Source: Golubevia sp. BC0850 (lineage: Eukaryota > Basidiomycota > Exobasidiomycetes > Golubeviales > Golubeviaceae). Taken from it: DNA of 64,000 nucleotides. A program made the translations under genes and the position numbers. The stretch covers positions 248,001 to 312,000 of the forward strand of contig JAAVVG010000007.1 in assembly GCA_012976225.1 (NCBI GenBank). The letters run 5' to 3'. Position 1 is the stretch's first letter. The number at the start of each line of letters is the position of its first letter. The notes beneath the pieces are model-generated. The model did not search any database. It saw only the letters and a list, made by a program, of their open reading frames with translations, and was not told the DNA's origin. This document shows, one piece after another, positions 11,318 to 23,742 of the stretch.

Positions 11318-14300
11318 TTAACCGTCTCCACCTTGATTAGCCATGGCTTTTCTCCTTGCTTTTCTCTTCTTGAGCCCATTGTCTAGATTATCGAGCTCAT
11401 CTGCTGGAGGTGTGAAGTTCATGAAGGATCTGAATCTAGGCTTGCCATGTCCGCTGGGAGCAATGGCTGAAAGAGGAGGGTTGTCCTCGTCGATGTTGAA
11501 GTCGTCTAGAACTGGGCCTTCCTCTTCCATTGCATCATCGTAAGGAGGAGCATCAGCATCATCCTTCCAGTAAACGATTGGCTGGTTGCTTCCAATATAG
11601 TTAATCCCGTGTTTCTTCATGTAATACGTAAGAGCTGCGAAGAAGGCGTTCTTTCTGTAAAATCTTGCTCCCCAATCTTGCCAATTTGCTCTGTGGGTCA
11701 TACCGATGGTGCATTCGATGTAGCGCATGTAGTTGATGGTTTGAGGAACGATTGCTGTTGAAGGTTCAAAGTGACGTTCGGGCTCGGTTGAAAGCCAGTG
11801 AATCATGTCAGCTTCAACGGCGTCGAGCTTTTCTAGAGGAGTATCGAAAGCAACTTGAACGGTCGCGCACTCCCACTGGTATCCTGAACGTCTGATGTTG
11901 ATGCTAGTAGAGGGGAAGAGATGGAGGGAGAGTCGGTTCAGTTCAAGAACCGGCGCGACTTTCCGTCCCTTTCTTCTTTCTATCTTTTACGATACTCACA
12001 TCATCATGGAACTCAGCAAGGCATTGCTGACATACATGTCAGTCTGATCTGCCATTGTGAATTCGCTTGATAGCAGACTCATTTTCTTGACCACCATGAT
12101 GGCATCGTCCAGCTGGATACGATCACCGGTATCGAAGGGATGAGTGACGAAGAGGAAGATGATAGAATCGAAGACATTTTGAGCAGATTCTGTGATAGAA
12201 GAGAAGCGAAAGAGGAGAGATTGCGTAAGAAAGGCGGTCGAGAGTGGTGAGCGAGGGTCACTCAAGCTTTCTTTCCGCAATCCACTGCGTTCAACTCACC
12301 TTTGAAAATGAAAGCAAAAGCAATAGCCAAAGAGTAGAAGGTAGTCAAGGTCTTGTCGATATCGATGTTAAAGATTGCGAAAGCTTCGAAAAGAACGATG
12401 ATCATAGCCAAGCATAAGAAGATGAAATCCAATTGTCCAACAGCATGATTGACGTCTTGCATACTTCTACTTAAGAACCTTCTTTCCTTGTAAGTACTCA
12501 AGACTGTATTCTTGATTTCAGTCATGGAGATATCACCGTTTCCATCTCTATCGAAAACTGAGAAGGCAGCTTTTGCTTCAGATACGGTAGGATAAGCAGC
12601 GTCGAAATCCGAGGGAATCAAATAAGTACGCTTGTGATGGCCTCTGAAGGAAAGGAAGATCTGTTTAGCTAGACGTTTGGCTGCGGAAGGAGAGTTGATG
12701 TCGGTGGAGACTCCCAAATCTTCTCTTTGAAGTAAACCGAAAGGATCATTCATTGCGACTCTTGCGATCTTTGAAGCTTGAGAAGCAGAAGTCTTGGCTC
12801 TACTTGCGTTCCTTGACAGTTTGGATCCCACTTTTCCAGCTAGAGAGCTCGGACCTGGAGTTCTTGGAACAGCAGCTCCTGCTCCTTGAGGGTCGGCTGG
12901 AGTGATCGTTGCACTTGGAGGGTAGGAATGAGATGGATCTGGTCTCTTCTTTGAGTGTTTCTTGGAAGTTGAATCTTTTGGGTTTGAAGTCTGTCTTGGC
13001 GTTGATTTTCCACCTGAACCAGTACCTTCATCATCGCCAGCGTAGTCGTTTAATCTATCCATAGTGGGAGTAGTTCTACCACTTCTGACAGCGCTTGAGA
13101 ATCCAAAACTTCTAGCACCTAAAGCTCCAAGTCCACCGAAAGAATGAGTGTTCAGCGATTTAGGTCTGTAGTCCTTCAGTCTGTCGAAAACCTTGAGATT
13201 TCTCGTCACTTCGTTGATACGATCTGCGTATGCTGATGCATGGAAGGACATTGCGATGGTCTTGATTAACATTTTCTCAGCGGAAATCGTGAGGATGAAG
13301 AAGAACAAGAACTCGATGACTTGGTAAATCCTGTAAAGATAGGCTGCTCTTGAAGTTTGAGGATCGGAACGAGTGTAGAGACCGTAGATTGAGTTGAAGA
13401 TGATGGCCCATGAGCCCCAGGAGAGAGCGGCGTAGAGAATGAGTTTGATGTAGTTCTTGATAGCGTCGAAGAATTCTGACAGTAGAGATAGCAGGTGAGG
13501 GTGAGGGTGAGGGAGTGTTAGCGAGCTCGGACGGGACATGCGCTTCTTTGAGAAGGTCGACGAGACTCAAATCTCGAGTAAAGCCAATTGAAGGGTTAAG
13601 AGAGAGCAATCGAAACTCACCAGCACCAGACTTAACTCTCTGAGAAGGTCTTCCCCAAGCCAAACTAATGACTCCCAAAACGGCTCTAGGAACCAATTCT
13701 ACGAGGATGTGCAGCCACCATTCGACGTGAAGCTGTTGATTACCAAGTCGGAAAGAGCAAAAGAGAGGAGGTCGATGTCAGCTTCAGTCTAGTTCCTAAC
13801 GAAGGGGACAAAAAGGAAAACGAGACTCACGTTGAAAGCTGCCCAGATGAACCAGGCTTGAATGTTATCAGCAACATAATCTCTGTGACTAGCTTCGGCG
13901 GGAGGCGTGTTGTCATTTGTTCTTGGACGATAAACAAATTGAATGACGATGACTGGAACGATTAGAGCACAGGAAACGATGAGATTTCCTAGGAAGGTTA
14001 CGGATAGGAAACGGAGGATTCTGATGGTGTGTGTAGCAAGATTGGGGATGGAAAAAATCAGTATCAAATCGAGGGCGCAGCTCGATGAAACTTGGAGACA
14101 GGGGAGAGAATTGGGAGGTAGAAGAGAGGAAGGGGAGACAGTCCAAAAGCCTCGCTAGCTACCCCTTTCTTTGAACCTCTAAGCAGAGCTCAAAGTGAAT
14201 CTTTTCAGATCTCTTTCTTTTCAGATCTCTTTCAGTCCAACTCTTCAATTCGTCCTGAAGTCCAGACTCTCCTTCCCCTATCTCACCACCTTTCTCCGTT

Positions 14301-15316
14301 CTGCGACTGCCTGCCTACTCACTTCCAGACACTCAATCTTCCCATTCTCATTTCCTTTGCCTTTGCCTCTTCGAATCTGGCAGCTTCCTCTACGTCATCA
14401 TCATCTGACCAATCGAAGTCATCACTGTTGAGAGGGGAGAGGGTGGAGTGAGGTAGGAGAAGGACAGAAATGATTAGAAAGGTTCGCTATCACGACTTGA
14501 TAATTCTCCGAAGGAATTCCAGAATCAGTAGAAAGCGACATCAGAGAGAGGAGTGGGAGATGAAGGCGAAGGAAGGGAGGGAAGAGAAGTGGAAATTCCA
14601 AAGCCAAGAAGAGAAGGTTCACTCAGATGTACTCACAATTGAGCATCTCCGTCGCTGCTGGCATCACTGTCTCTTCTCTTCAGACCGGGTCTAGTCTTTG
14701 CGAAATCATCTTCGGTAGGAACCATTGGGTGAGAAAGTTTTTCATCCACAGTGTTCCCACCACTGCCATTCTTCTCATGATTCTTGAGATAATTCAAAGT
14801 GCTGGAAGTATCAATCATCATGTTTCTATTTCCTCTTCCGTTATTTGTAGAAGGCCAATCCGAATTGAGACCCAAACCTTCAGGTTTTGAAAGATTTCTA
14901 GCTCTCATGTCTGCCAAAGGATCAGTTACAGCGATTCTTGGACCTTGACCTCCGTTTGGATTTGAAGCTGGATGATTGATACCACCATTTCCACCGTAAC
15001 CTTGAGTTAAAGCGATTGGAGGTTGAGAAGGAGAGGCTTCGGCTGAATTTGGAGGATAGTTGAGATGATTGTTTCCGGTACCTCTGACAGAACCTTTACC
15101 TTTATCTAGAGAAGAAGTATTTGAGGACGAACCATTTGAGTGATCATCTGATGATTCATGTGGATTATGAATTTGAGTTCTTGATTGATAATTTGGAGGT
15201 AAATTAGAATATGGAGGAGAAGCTGGCGAGGTGAAATCATCTCTAGAGGAATCAAATGGCAGATTGTTGCTGGTGGGATGAGATTCCTCTGTTGATTGAG
15301 GATCGCCACCAGCCAT
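11318..15316 (-). CDS. MscS-family mechanosensitive channel with EF-hand (Msy1/Msy2-like)
   Basis: Model: complement(join(11318..11903, 12000..12189, 12300..13475, 13621..13732, 13831..14020, 14323..14424, 14637..15316)), about 1011 aa; all phases agree. A disordered Asn/Ser/Pro-rich N-terminus of ~230 residues leads to an acidic patch (DDFDWSDDDD). Several membrane segments follow (LRFLSVTFLGNLIVSCALIV, HRDYVADNIQAWFIWAAFN, FFDAIKNYIKLILYAALSW), then a long Ser/Lys-rich loop. An EF-hand loop, FDRDGNGDISMTE, lies near residue 667, just before the pore-region helices. The C-terminal MscS beta domain reads HPFDTGDRIQLDDAIMVV and NWQDWGARFYRKNAFF. Fission yeast Msy1 and Msy2 are ER/cortical channels that control calcium after hypo-osmotic shock; a similar role is inferred. 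Confidence 0.9.
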
Positions 15317-16454
15317 GGTGTGAATGTATGGAAGTGAAGCTATCTTAGTAAAATCTAGATGTTAAAAGCGAGTAAGTTTTGAGGGGAGTGGTCGTCAAGA
15401 GGATAGGACAAAGTGCAAACTCAAGAGATTTCTTTCAGCCCAAGCCGAAGGCAGGTGGAGATCTGTCGTTCACTCCACAAGGCCCAGTAGTGACATCTCA
15501 TCTTTGGGACTGAGTGCTAAGTTCATCTACAGATTGGAAAGGTAAAATCTCGAGTAACAGAAATCGAATTGGCGGTAAAGGTGAAGAGGACTATAGGCTG
15601 TGGGACGACTGGCCGATCAAAGGTCCACAGGCAGCGAACGGCATTGCCTCTCTTTCCTCCATAGAGCAAGCAACGAGGTGCAAGAGAAGAGGTGACGTCG
15701 TGTTTTCTTGTGGAGGACTGAAGAAACAAGGGGGAGGCCTGATCAACCTTTCAAGACTGAGAGACTGACGATCTGTGAAGTGTATGAGACCCTCGGTAGA
15801 GACACCACCTTGTAGGTCTTCGGATCGTCTACACAAGTAACATTTTGAGCTCTTATTAAAAGTTCCTATGGGCGAGGCTTAGCTCGATAAGTGTTTTTTT
15901 TCTCGAGGAAGCGCAGAAGTCCATCTTCTCAGAATCACCCCTGGTTTTCCCGCTCAGCTCGTCCACGCCACCTCCATTTTTGCCTTGATGACATCCTCTT
16001 CCTGGATTGATAAATTGAGTCTCTTCGAAGGAGTAGTCGAGATTATCCCTCCATGAACCAGAGTGTCCCTGCCTCTACCCCTCGCTACACTTTTCAAGCT
16101 CATCGACTGGCACTCTGTAAGGGAGCAAACCATTGGGGTTTCTGAAGATAAACAAGCCTACTTAGCTCGAAAACCAACTCCTCTAGGGGCAGAATCGGTT
16201 TTGGAAGACCTGATAAATGCCTCGAATTTCATTGGACTGGCAGCGAATCACACGCTCGAGAATCTCTCGGGTACCTCCAGAAACCCCTCCCGCCTTCTCA
16301 TCTTCACCCAAGGCTAGATTCTACCTCTTATTAGTATCTATTCGAAGTTCAACAATCCAAGGTCTGATCTCAACTCCTCGAAAGAGCTCTACCCTACCTA
16401 CTGCTCTTCCAATCTTCCCCGCTCTTTCCCACTCCCTCTTCTACTCTCTTCAAG
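15317..16454. promoter_or_regulatory. Long divergent upstream region MscS channel/ETF-QO
   Basis: 1138 bp between two head-to-head genes. It has a T-run at 15893-15901 and a CT-rich leader immediately before the ETF-QO start. I see no convincing gene or RNA inside. Confidence 0.45.
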
Positions 16455-18857
16455 ATGCTAGCTGCTAGAAGACAGCTCTCTCAGTCCCTCAAATCAACTT
16501 CTACTTCGTCTCTTATCAAATCTCTCTCCACCGCCGCTGGAAATGGATCGATCCTACGTGCTTCCCGAGTAGGTTCCAGTTCCACCTCTCTTTCAACTCG
16601 CTCTCTTCACACAACTCCTTCGATCTTTCAAGCATCAGAGGCAGAACCTTCATCGGAAGCAGCTGAAGAAGCTTTCGATCTGAATACAGTAGAGAGAGTC
16701 ACTGATGAAGCTGATGTCATCATCGTTGGTGCTGGCCCAGCTGGTCTTAGTGCGGCCATCAAGATCAAGCAGTTGGCTGAGGAGAAAGGAGAAGAGATTA
16801 GAGTCGTTGTCCTTGAGAAGGGTGGAGAAGTTGGTGAGTAGAACAAAGGGAAAGAGGAGGTGCGAGAGGTGGTGAGAGGAGGCGAGGCAGCTGAGCAGAG
16901 GATAAGCTAGGAAGAACACCCTTCTTGTCTGACTGCGACAGCAGCTGAGCAGATGAGCAAAGACTCGAGTTTCAGATCAGAGTGGAATTGTAGGAGAGGA
17001 CAAGATTCCAAACAGTGCAGGAACGTACGAATCAGAAACGTTCTTCCCACTCACCTTCCCTATCTTCTACTCCTTCTCACCTCAGGTAACCACATCTTAT
17101 CCGGAGCCGTCATTCAAACCAATGCACTGGAAGAGCTCTTGCCAAACTGGAAGGAAATGGGAGCTCCATTGCATCAAGAAGCTCTAGAAGACAAGATGAG
17201 ATTCCTAACCTCTTCATCTTCATTCCCAATGCCTCACCCACCTCAAATGTCAAACAAAGGAAATTACATCGTGTCCCTCTCACAAGTCACCTCATGGCTA
17301 GGTGAACAGGCTGAGGAATTAGGAGTCGAGATCTACCCCGGATTCGCAGGAGCCGACATCGTTTGGGGAGAAGGTGCAGATGGAAAGAAAGGAATCAAGG
17401 GAATCCGAACCAACGAGATCGGGTTAGACAAGAAATACAAACCAAAGGATTCTTTCGAGCCAGGTATGGAATTCCATGCTCCAATTACTCTATTCGCAGA
17501 AGGTGCTCATGGAAGTTTAGCTACTAGAGTCATTAGGGAGCTCGGTTTGAGAGAGGAAGTTGGAGCTGAACCTCAAACTTATGGACTTGGAATCAAAGAA
17601 GTTTGGAAAGTCAAAGATGAAAAGCATCAAGCTGGTTTAGTCACTCATACTCTAGGTTGGCCTTTGGATTTCAAGACTTATGGTGGTAGTTGGTGTTATC
17701 ACATGAAGGACAATCTGGTTTCTATTGGATTGGTAGTTGGATTAGATTATGAGAATCCTTATCTGAGTCCTTTCAGGGAATTCCAACGTATGAAACACCA
17801 CCCTATCTTTGCTGATCTATTGGAAGGTGGAGAATGTTTGGCTTACGGTGCTAGAACTTTGAACGAAGGAGGTTATCAATCCATTCCAAAAGTTCATTTC
17901 AATGGTGGTGCTTTATTAGGATGCTCTGCCGGTTTCTTGAATGTCCCAAAGATTAAAGGAACTCATAATGCTATGAAGTCTGGTATGTTGGCTGCTGAAG
18001 CTACTTTCGATCTTCTCATGGAGAGAACTGAAGAACAGAAGGAAGAAGGTAACAAAGCTGAAAACTTACTAGATATTAAAGAATACAAGACTAAATTGGA
18101 TAACAGTTGGATCATGAAGGAACTCAAAGAAGTCAGAAACTTAAGACCAAGTTTCCACAACCCAGCAGGACTTTACGGAGGTATCATCTACTCAGGTTTA
18201 GATTCTCTGATTCTCAAGGGTAGAACTCCTTGGACTTTCCATCACGTAGGAGAAGATTATGCTCAATCCAAAACAGCTCAAGAATGTCAACCAATCGATT
18301 ACCCAAAACCTGATGGAAAACTTTCTTTCGATGTTTTGACTTCTGTTTCTAGAACTGGAACTAATCATGCCGAGAATCAACCGGTTCACTTGGTTGTTAA
18401 GGAGGGTAAATTCAAAGAACACGTTGAAACCAATTGGGGCAAATTCCAAGGTAAGTCATCCCTGCTTCTCTCAAAGTTCTCCCCTCCCTTGAGCTGAAAC
18501 TGCTCCCCTCCTCACCTTCGTTTCTTCCTTGACTTCTCATCCAGGTAAACTGAACAGAGCTTGTCCAGCTGGAGTCTACGAATATGTCGACAAGGACGAA
18601 GCCAATGGTCAAGAAGATGCTCTAGGAAAGAAGTTGGTCATCAACAGTCAGAATTGTATCCATTGCTACACTTGCAGCGTTGTCAGCCCTGATCAGAGCA
18701 TTAGATGGGCAGTTCCAGAAGGTGGAGGGGGCCCGAAGGTGAGTTTCCCCAAGAAGAGAGGGGCAGCGGGGTCTCATTTTCTTTTTCAAACTTCCTTGCT
18801 GATCATTCTTTCTCCTTTTTTCTGGCCTTTTTCTTTCATCAGTACTCCATGACTTAA
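16455..18857 (+). CDS. Electron transfer flavoprotein-ubiquinone oxidoreductase, mitochondrial
   Basis: Model: join(16455..16833, 17086..18450, 18545..18738, 18843..18857), 650 aa. The enzyme passes electrons from ETF (fatty acid and amino acid oxidation) to ubiquinone at the inner mitochondrial membrane. A Ser/Arg-rich mitochondrial presequence ends near SLHTTPSIFQA. The FAD-binding motif is ADVIIVGAGPAGLSAA (about residues 86-101). The ubiquinone/membrane region includes FAEGAHGSLATRVI and KIKGTHNAMKSGMLAAEA. The 4Fe-4S ligands are the Cys in NRACPAGVYEY and three in NCIHCYTCSV. The final exon is only 15 nt and adds YSMT after PEGGGGPK, the typical family C-terminus. Human ETF-QO is 617 aa, so length is normal. 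Confidence 0.95.
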
Positions 18858-19699
18858 AACTCCTTCAATTTTGATCCCTTCAAGCAACCTATTCATCCTC
18901 ATACCTTTTAAAATCTCATCTCTCTACCTTTCCTATCGACTTCGCCCGCTTCTTCCTCCGCAGCGTAGCTTAACAGAAACGTTTCCTTGGATCGAAGACT
19001 GTTGATCTTTATTTGCTTCGTTCACCCTGTCTGTCTCCTCTTTTAATAATTGTATCTCACTCGGTTGTCGCTTTGCATAAGGAAGCAATACTCTCAATCA
19101 GTATAACTTTCAAAGATCATGCCTGACTGGTTGAAGATAGAAAGCTTCATTGGTCGAAGGGGCCCATAAAGTTGAGGCACAAAGCAGACAGCAGAGAAAA
19201 GAGTCAACGTCTTTTGCGCGCAACTTCCTCTTCACAAGTCTCTCCCTTCCAGACGAGTCTTTTCGAATCCAGAACTGGAAGATCCCAATTGATATGGAGA
19301 AGCGACTTATTGTGCAGGACAAAGGCTTTCTTCTTACCAGAAAGCAGTAGGCATCGTCGTTGTCACCGCAAAGAGAATGAAGCGATGCTAAAGACTGCAG
19401 ACTCTCGTCGACTTCAAGAGCTATTTGAAAGCTGAGATTCGTTCAGAAGCAGGATCTACTTATTTGAGACGGGCTACACATCCTGCATTTCATTTGTTTG
19501 CTACTCAAACTACCGAGAATCTATATGGGAAATTTTACGGAAGCTTTGAAGAAAACGTTCGAGAGCAGAAAAGGGGGGAAATCGTGATTTCATACTCCAA
19601 TCTTCCTCGACTAGCTCTCAGTCAGAATCATCATACAAAACTCCTACTTTTCCTTTCATCTCCATTCGAATACCTCCCCATTGACTCTCTCCCCAATGG
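18858..19699. other. Intergenic region with no supported gene
   Basis: About 840 bp. The first part is T-rich 3' flank of ETF-QO. Short open frames near 19110-19435 show no family pattern. Confidence 0.45.
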
Positions 19700-20592
19700 C
19701 CCAAGACAAATTCCTCCAACTTTTCGTAGTTCTCAATTTTCTTTTGCTTGTCAGTCTGGGGGGGGGGGCTTTCTTAGGCTTGGCTTTGGCTTTAGGCGGA
19801 AACTTGGAAGTAGAGCCAGTCGACTCGGCCTTGAAAGTTGAAGCTGAAGTGGTAGCTTCACCGGTAGAAGTTAAAGCACCCTTTCTTGGACGACCTCTTG
19901 GTTTGGCTGCTGCAGTGGAAGCTTCACCGCGTGCAATACGTGCTGCATCTTGGACTTCCTTAAGTGTTCAAATGGATTCGCCAAACAGAAGAAGGAAGGA
20001 GGGTAACTTCAGGGAAATGTGGAGTTATAAAGGAGTGAAGACGAAGGTCAGAGGAGGGATGAAGGACGAAGCCATAGGAAGGGTAGATCAACTTGTGGCT
20101 TTCCTCAATATAGAGAGCACCTGCTCCATGTCTAAGTAGATTGTTCTCAGATGGATCATCCCTCAAGAGTAAGAGTGGCCTGAAGAGAAGAGAGAATGCA
20201 GCATTTGATGCCTCATCGTCTCGTCAGCCTCACCCGACTTTGAACTTCAAGAGCCTTGAAGGACTCTTCGTACCTCTTCAGATGCCATTTCAGAGCTTAA
20301 TGATATCATTCAGACTCTGTTATCCTCTGAACCTTTGACATAGAACCAGCTAGTCCCTCCACTTGATTCCATCCAGTTTCCCCTCACATGTCAACTCAGA
20401 AGCCAATTCTCTCTTCGAACCAACCTTGGCTTTTTTCGCTCTGTTTTTGAACTTCTTTCTCACATCAGCCTCGACACGCTTCTTGAGGGTGAGCATCGTC
20501 TTGTCTAGCTAACCTCGCTCAGCCCTTTTAGCTGCCCAATCTTTTGCAGGTGGTGCAGCTTTAGAGGGCTTGGTAGCTGGTTTGGATGACAT
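19700..20592 (-). pseudogene. Decayed basic AT-hook/coiled-coil protein gene
   Basis: From an ATG at 20592 the frame reads MSSKPATKPSKAAPPAKDWA, then AKRAERG, an in-frame TAG, and continues LDKTMLTLKKRVEADVRKKF and KNRAKKAKVGSKRELASEL, clearly protein-like on both sides of the stop. Further along, near 19790-19950, the same strand encodes an AT-hook-like KPRGRPRKG followed by Ala/Ser/Thr- and Lys-rich sequence. It then meets a run of 11 C (G on +) at 19758-19768, across which the reading frame would shift to QTDKQKKIENYEKLEEFVLG. The 350 bp in between show no clear exons. I read this as a broken host gene. A gene with unrecognised introns or a homopolymer sequencing error is possible. No family name is assigned. 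Confidence 0.45.
19758..19768. repeat. Homopolymer run of 11 G
   Basis: Single-base run inside the AT-hook relic. It is length-unstable and a common place for indels or assembly errors. Confidence 0.9.
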
Positions 20593-21543
20593 CTTGAGGA
20601 TCCTAAAGGTGTAGGAGTCGAGTTTTGCAGTTCGAAGTCCAAAGTCAGTGACACCAGAAGTGGAAGGAGAAGGGAAGGAGATTTCACTTTCACTTTCCCT
20701 TAATTGCTTCCCACGCCAAAGATTTGCCACCTCAAACCGAACCTCGTCGGAATGGAAACTTTGACCCGATAGTAGAATGGAAGTAATGATGTTGCCGAAA
20801 AAAGAAAGAAAAATTAAACTAATCAAAGTAAGAAGGAAGTAGAAAAGCTGGCACGATTAGACGAGGGAACCACAGAAAAGTGTGCTAAAAACACTGTACA
20901 AAGAAAAGAAGTTCGCAGGAAGACTTAGAAGGGAACGGAAAGGTAATACTGTCTATGCAAGTGAATTCGAAACACGCGAGAGAAAGGGGTTGAGGTTGGG
21001 GATGAAAGGGAGATTTGGAATGCGAAGGTTGAAAGTTGAAGTTGTTGAAGTTTGAGGTTTGTAGTGAGACATGAGGGAACAGAAAGCTAAAGTTGTAAAG
21101 GTTTGAATAAAGAGTTTAGTTTGAAGTTGAAAAGGCAAAGGTTTTGTCTTGAGACTTTCCAAGGTCAAAAGGTCTCGAAGGCAAGAGAAAAGAAAAGTTG
21201 GAACATTAAAGTAAGAGTTTGGAAGGAAAAAGAAGGAGGAGAAAGTAGAAGTTTTGAAAGACGAGAGAAGATTTGAAGTGTTGATGTCAATTGAGGGAAA
21301 GAAAGAGAGGGTGGGGACGAGGATGAAAGGTATGAAAGTAAGTCTCCCTTAGCTAAATTCTAAACCTTGAAAGTGCAACTGACTAAATTAAGCCCAAGAT
21401 AAAAAGATAGAAGGATTTTGAAAAGATTTGAAGAAAGAAAACAGAGAATCATATAGGATGACGCTTTCTTGACATCTTATGTCCATGATTTCATGATTTT
21501 TGAAAACTCCTCGCCCAATCCTGGGTCGTTTGAGAAAATTTCT
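20593..21543. other. Intergenic region with no supported gene
   Basis: About 950 bp, strongly purine-rich on the plus strand from 20770 to 21450. It is the 3' side of Rheb and the 5' side of the AT-hook relic. No gene was supported. Confidence 0.45.
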
Positions 21544-23338
21544 CTACATGACCACACACTTTGAAGTTTGAGGTTCAGGTCCACCTTCAACTGCTCCACG
21601 TTCTGATTCCGCCACGATGGATTCGAAGACTTTGGCTGAAGAGATTGGTCGAAACGAGTTTGAGGGAAAGGGACGAAGAGTTAAGGGGTGTGAGATTTCG
21701 TTTCGAAGTACGATCTTCGACTTCTTTCGATCTATTCTTCACTATTTAAACACTAAGCCAGCTTTTTCAATGAAAGGCTTCGAGAAAGGCAGAAGAATAC
21801 TCACAAACATTCAGATTATGCCTCGCACTAGTTTCAACCCAAGCACATTTCAATTCCGCTGCCAATTCCTTTCCTTCTGTTTCTGAGATTTGTCTGTTTT
21901 AGCAAGTTGATGTTGGAGAGGTGGAAAAAGAAAGAGGGGAAGAAATACGAACAAGATTAAGGGATCAGCGATTGAGAATCTCGAACCAAATTGTCCGACG
22001 AAGGGAGTTAAATCTGAGGATGGTAGCTTCTTGAAGAAAAAACGGGAGAACCATTGTCTTATTCCAACAGAGTAAGAACTGTAGAAACAGAGGAGACTGA
22101 AAGAGAAAACGAGAGAGGAACCAGAGATTCCAATTGCTAATCTCTTAACCCCTCCTGACTTCTCTCTCCCTCAATTCTTCCCGACTCCCCAACTATCCTC
22201 ATAGCGACCACTTCCCTAGCATCACTTGTTCTCCTAGCCAAAGATCTATTCCTCCTTCCCCACTCCAATCCCTTTCCCTCAGTCCATCTCCCCCTCATTC
22301 CTCCTTTCCTTTCAATCCTCATCTCACAAACCTCTCCTCTTTCCCTCTCTCTCTCCTCATCAATCTCAAAGAGACTTTGAAACTCACCTCTGAACATGTA
22401 AATCACTCTTCTGTCCCACAATCACGCAAGCCACATTCTCAGTTCCAGTGTAATTCAAAATCTTATCATAAACCGTTTGGATCATTTCGAAGGAATTCCT
22501 TGAAGCTATTGAATAGACTAAAACGTAACCATGGATACCGATTGCGTGTTTCGAATTGAGAATTGAATATTCATCCTGTCGAAGAGGCAGAGAGGTAGGG
22601 AGGGAGTAAGAGGCGGGAGGGAGAGGTAGAAGGGGCTATCAGATGAAGTCCCAAGCAGAAGATCACCTATCAAAAGAAATTGGATTGATACAAGAGTTTT
22701 TCTCAAAAAAGGTTCAGAAGGAGATTTGACACGAATCCAACAAACCACTCTTTAGCTTTCCGCTTTCTTTAACCGGCCTCTCAGCTTTCCTCATATTCAA
22801 TCCTCCGAACTCTAAATTCCAGTGGAAAACTCACTTGACCAGCTGTATCGATAATGTCGCAATCATAATCTTGACCTTTGTACTTGATAGTCTTGTGGAA
22901 AATGTTTTCAATGGTTGGATAATAAGAGTCTACGAAGGCTTCTTCAACGTATCTAACTACTAAAGAGGATTTACCTATAGAATCGAGAAAGATCCGAGAA
23001 TTGATACAAGATAGTGGGATTGAATTATGAAAGGTCAGAGAGAAGGTTTGGAGAGAGTTAGAGGGAAAGGAAGGCAGGATCGAGCTTTGCTATGCTCTCT
23101 ATCTCTCCGTTTCTGCAGATCCCCCTTGGAAGCTCAGCTTTGATGGTTTCCCCTCTCCAAGTTAGGGCCCTAACTTGCTTCATCCCAGAAATCGGATACG
23201 TCTTCTTCAACAATCTGGAAGAGCGAGAGTGGGTGTTGGGTTGTGATACTAACCAACAGATCTACTTCCCAAAACAGCGTACTTTCGTTTACGTAACATT
23301 CCTGGAGCTGATGTAGTTGGTCCATTCGAAGATGACAT
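21544..23338 (-). CDS. RHB1: Rheb-type small GTPase
   Basis: Model: complement(join(21544..21635, 21805..21893, 22388..22575, 22835..22974, 23254..23338)), 197 aa; all phases match. Rheb is the Ras-like activator of TOR complex 1 and in fungi also affects arginine/lysine uptake. Visible G-motifs are the P-loop GSRSVGKSSL (Rheb-type Arg and Ser rather than Ras Gly), effector region VDSYYPTIENIF, DTAGQDEYSI, and the G5 segment ETSAR. The G4 motif is GQKSDL, with Gln where most GTPases have Asn. The protein ends CVVM, a CaaX box for farnesylation and membrane attachment. Introns fall inside the P-loop and right after DTAGQ. The gene is divergent from the Fe-S fusion gene. Confidence 0.93.
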
Positions 23339-23742
23339 GACTAGTGAATTGGATTGGATTGGACTGGATTCGGATTGAACTAGAGGTTGAGAGATTGACT
23401 TTGAAAGAATGAAAAGGAGGATTGAAGGAAAGAGTTAGGAGGAGAGAGGACAAGCAACACGTAGAATTGAAGCCAATGAAATTTAGCTGATAAAGCTGAA
23501 CTGGACCCGTCTCACTCAACAAAAGATTGGTAGAAATAAAGAGCAAGGTTTTTGGCAAGTGATTTAAAAAGAAGAAACCCGATCTGACACCTTAGATTAG
23601 GGGCACAGAGAGAGAGAGAGAACAAGGGTGATAAGGAGAGCTTACGTCATCACTGTATTGACTTCCCAGTTCCCACTCTTTTCTTCCTCGCCGCCTCCTC
23701 CTCCTCCTCCTCCTATTCCAATCATTACCTTCCCCTCTCGAA
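23339..23742. promoter_or_regulatory. Shared upstream region Rheb/Fe-S fusion protein, with (CCT)n tract
   Basis: 404 bp between divergent start codons. A CCT trinucleotide repeat (23694-23714) lies 29 bp before the ATG of the plus-strand gene, probably in its 5' leader. Confidence 0.5.
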
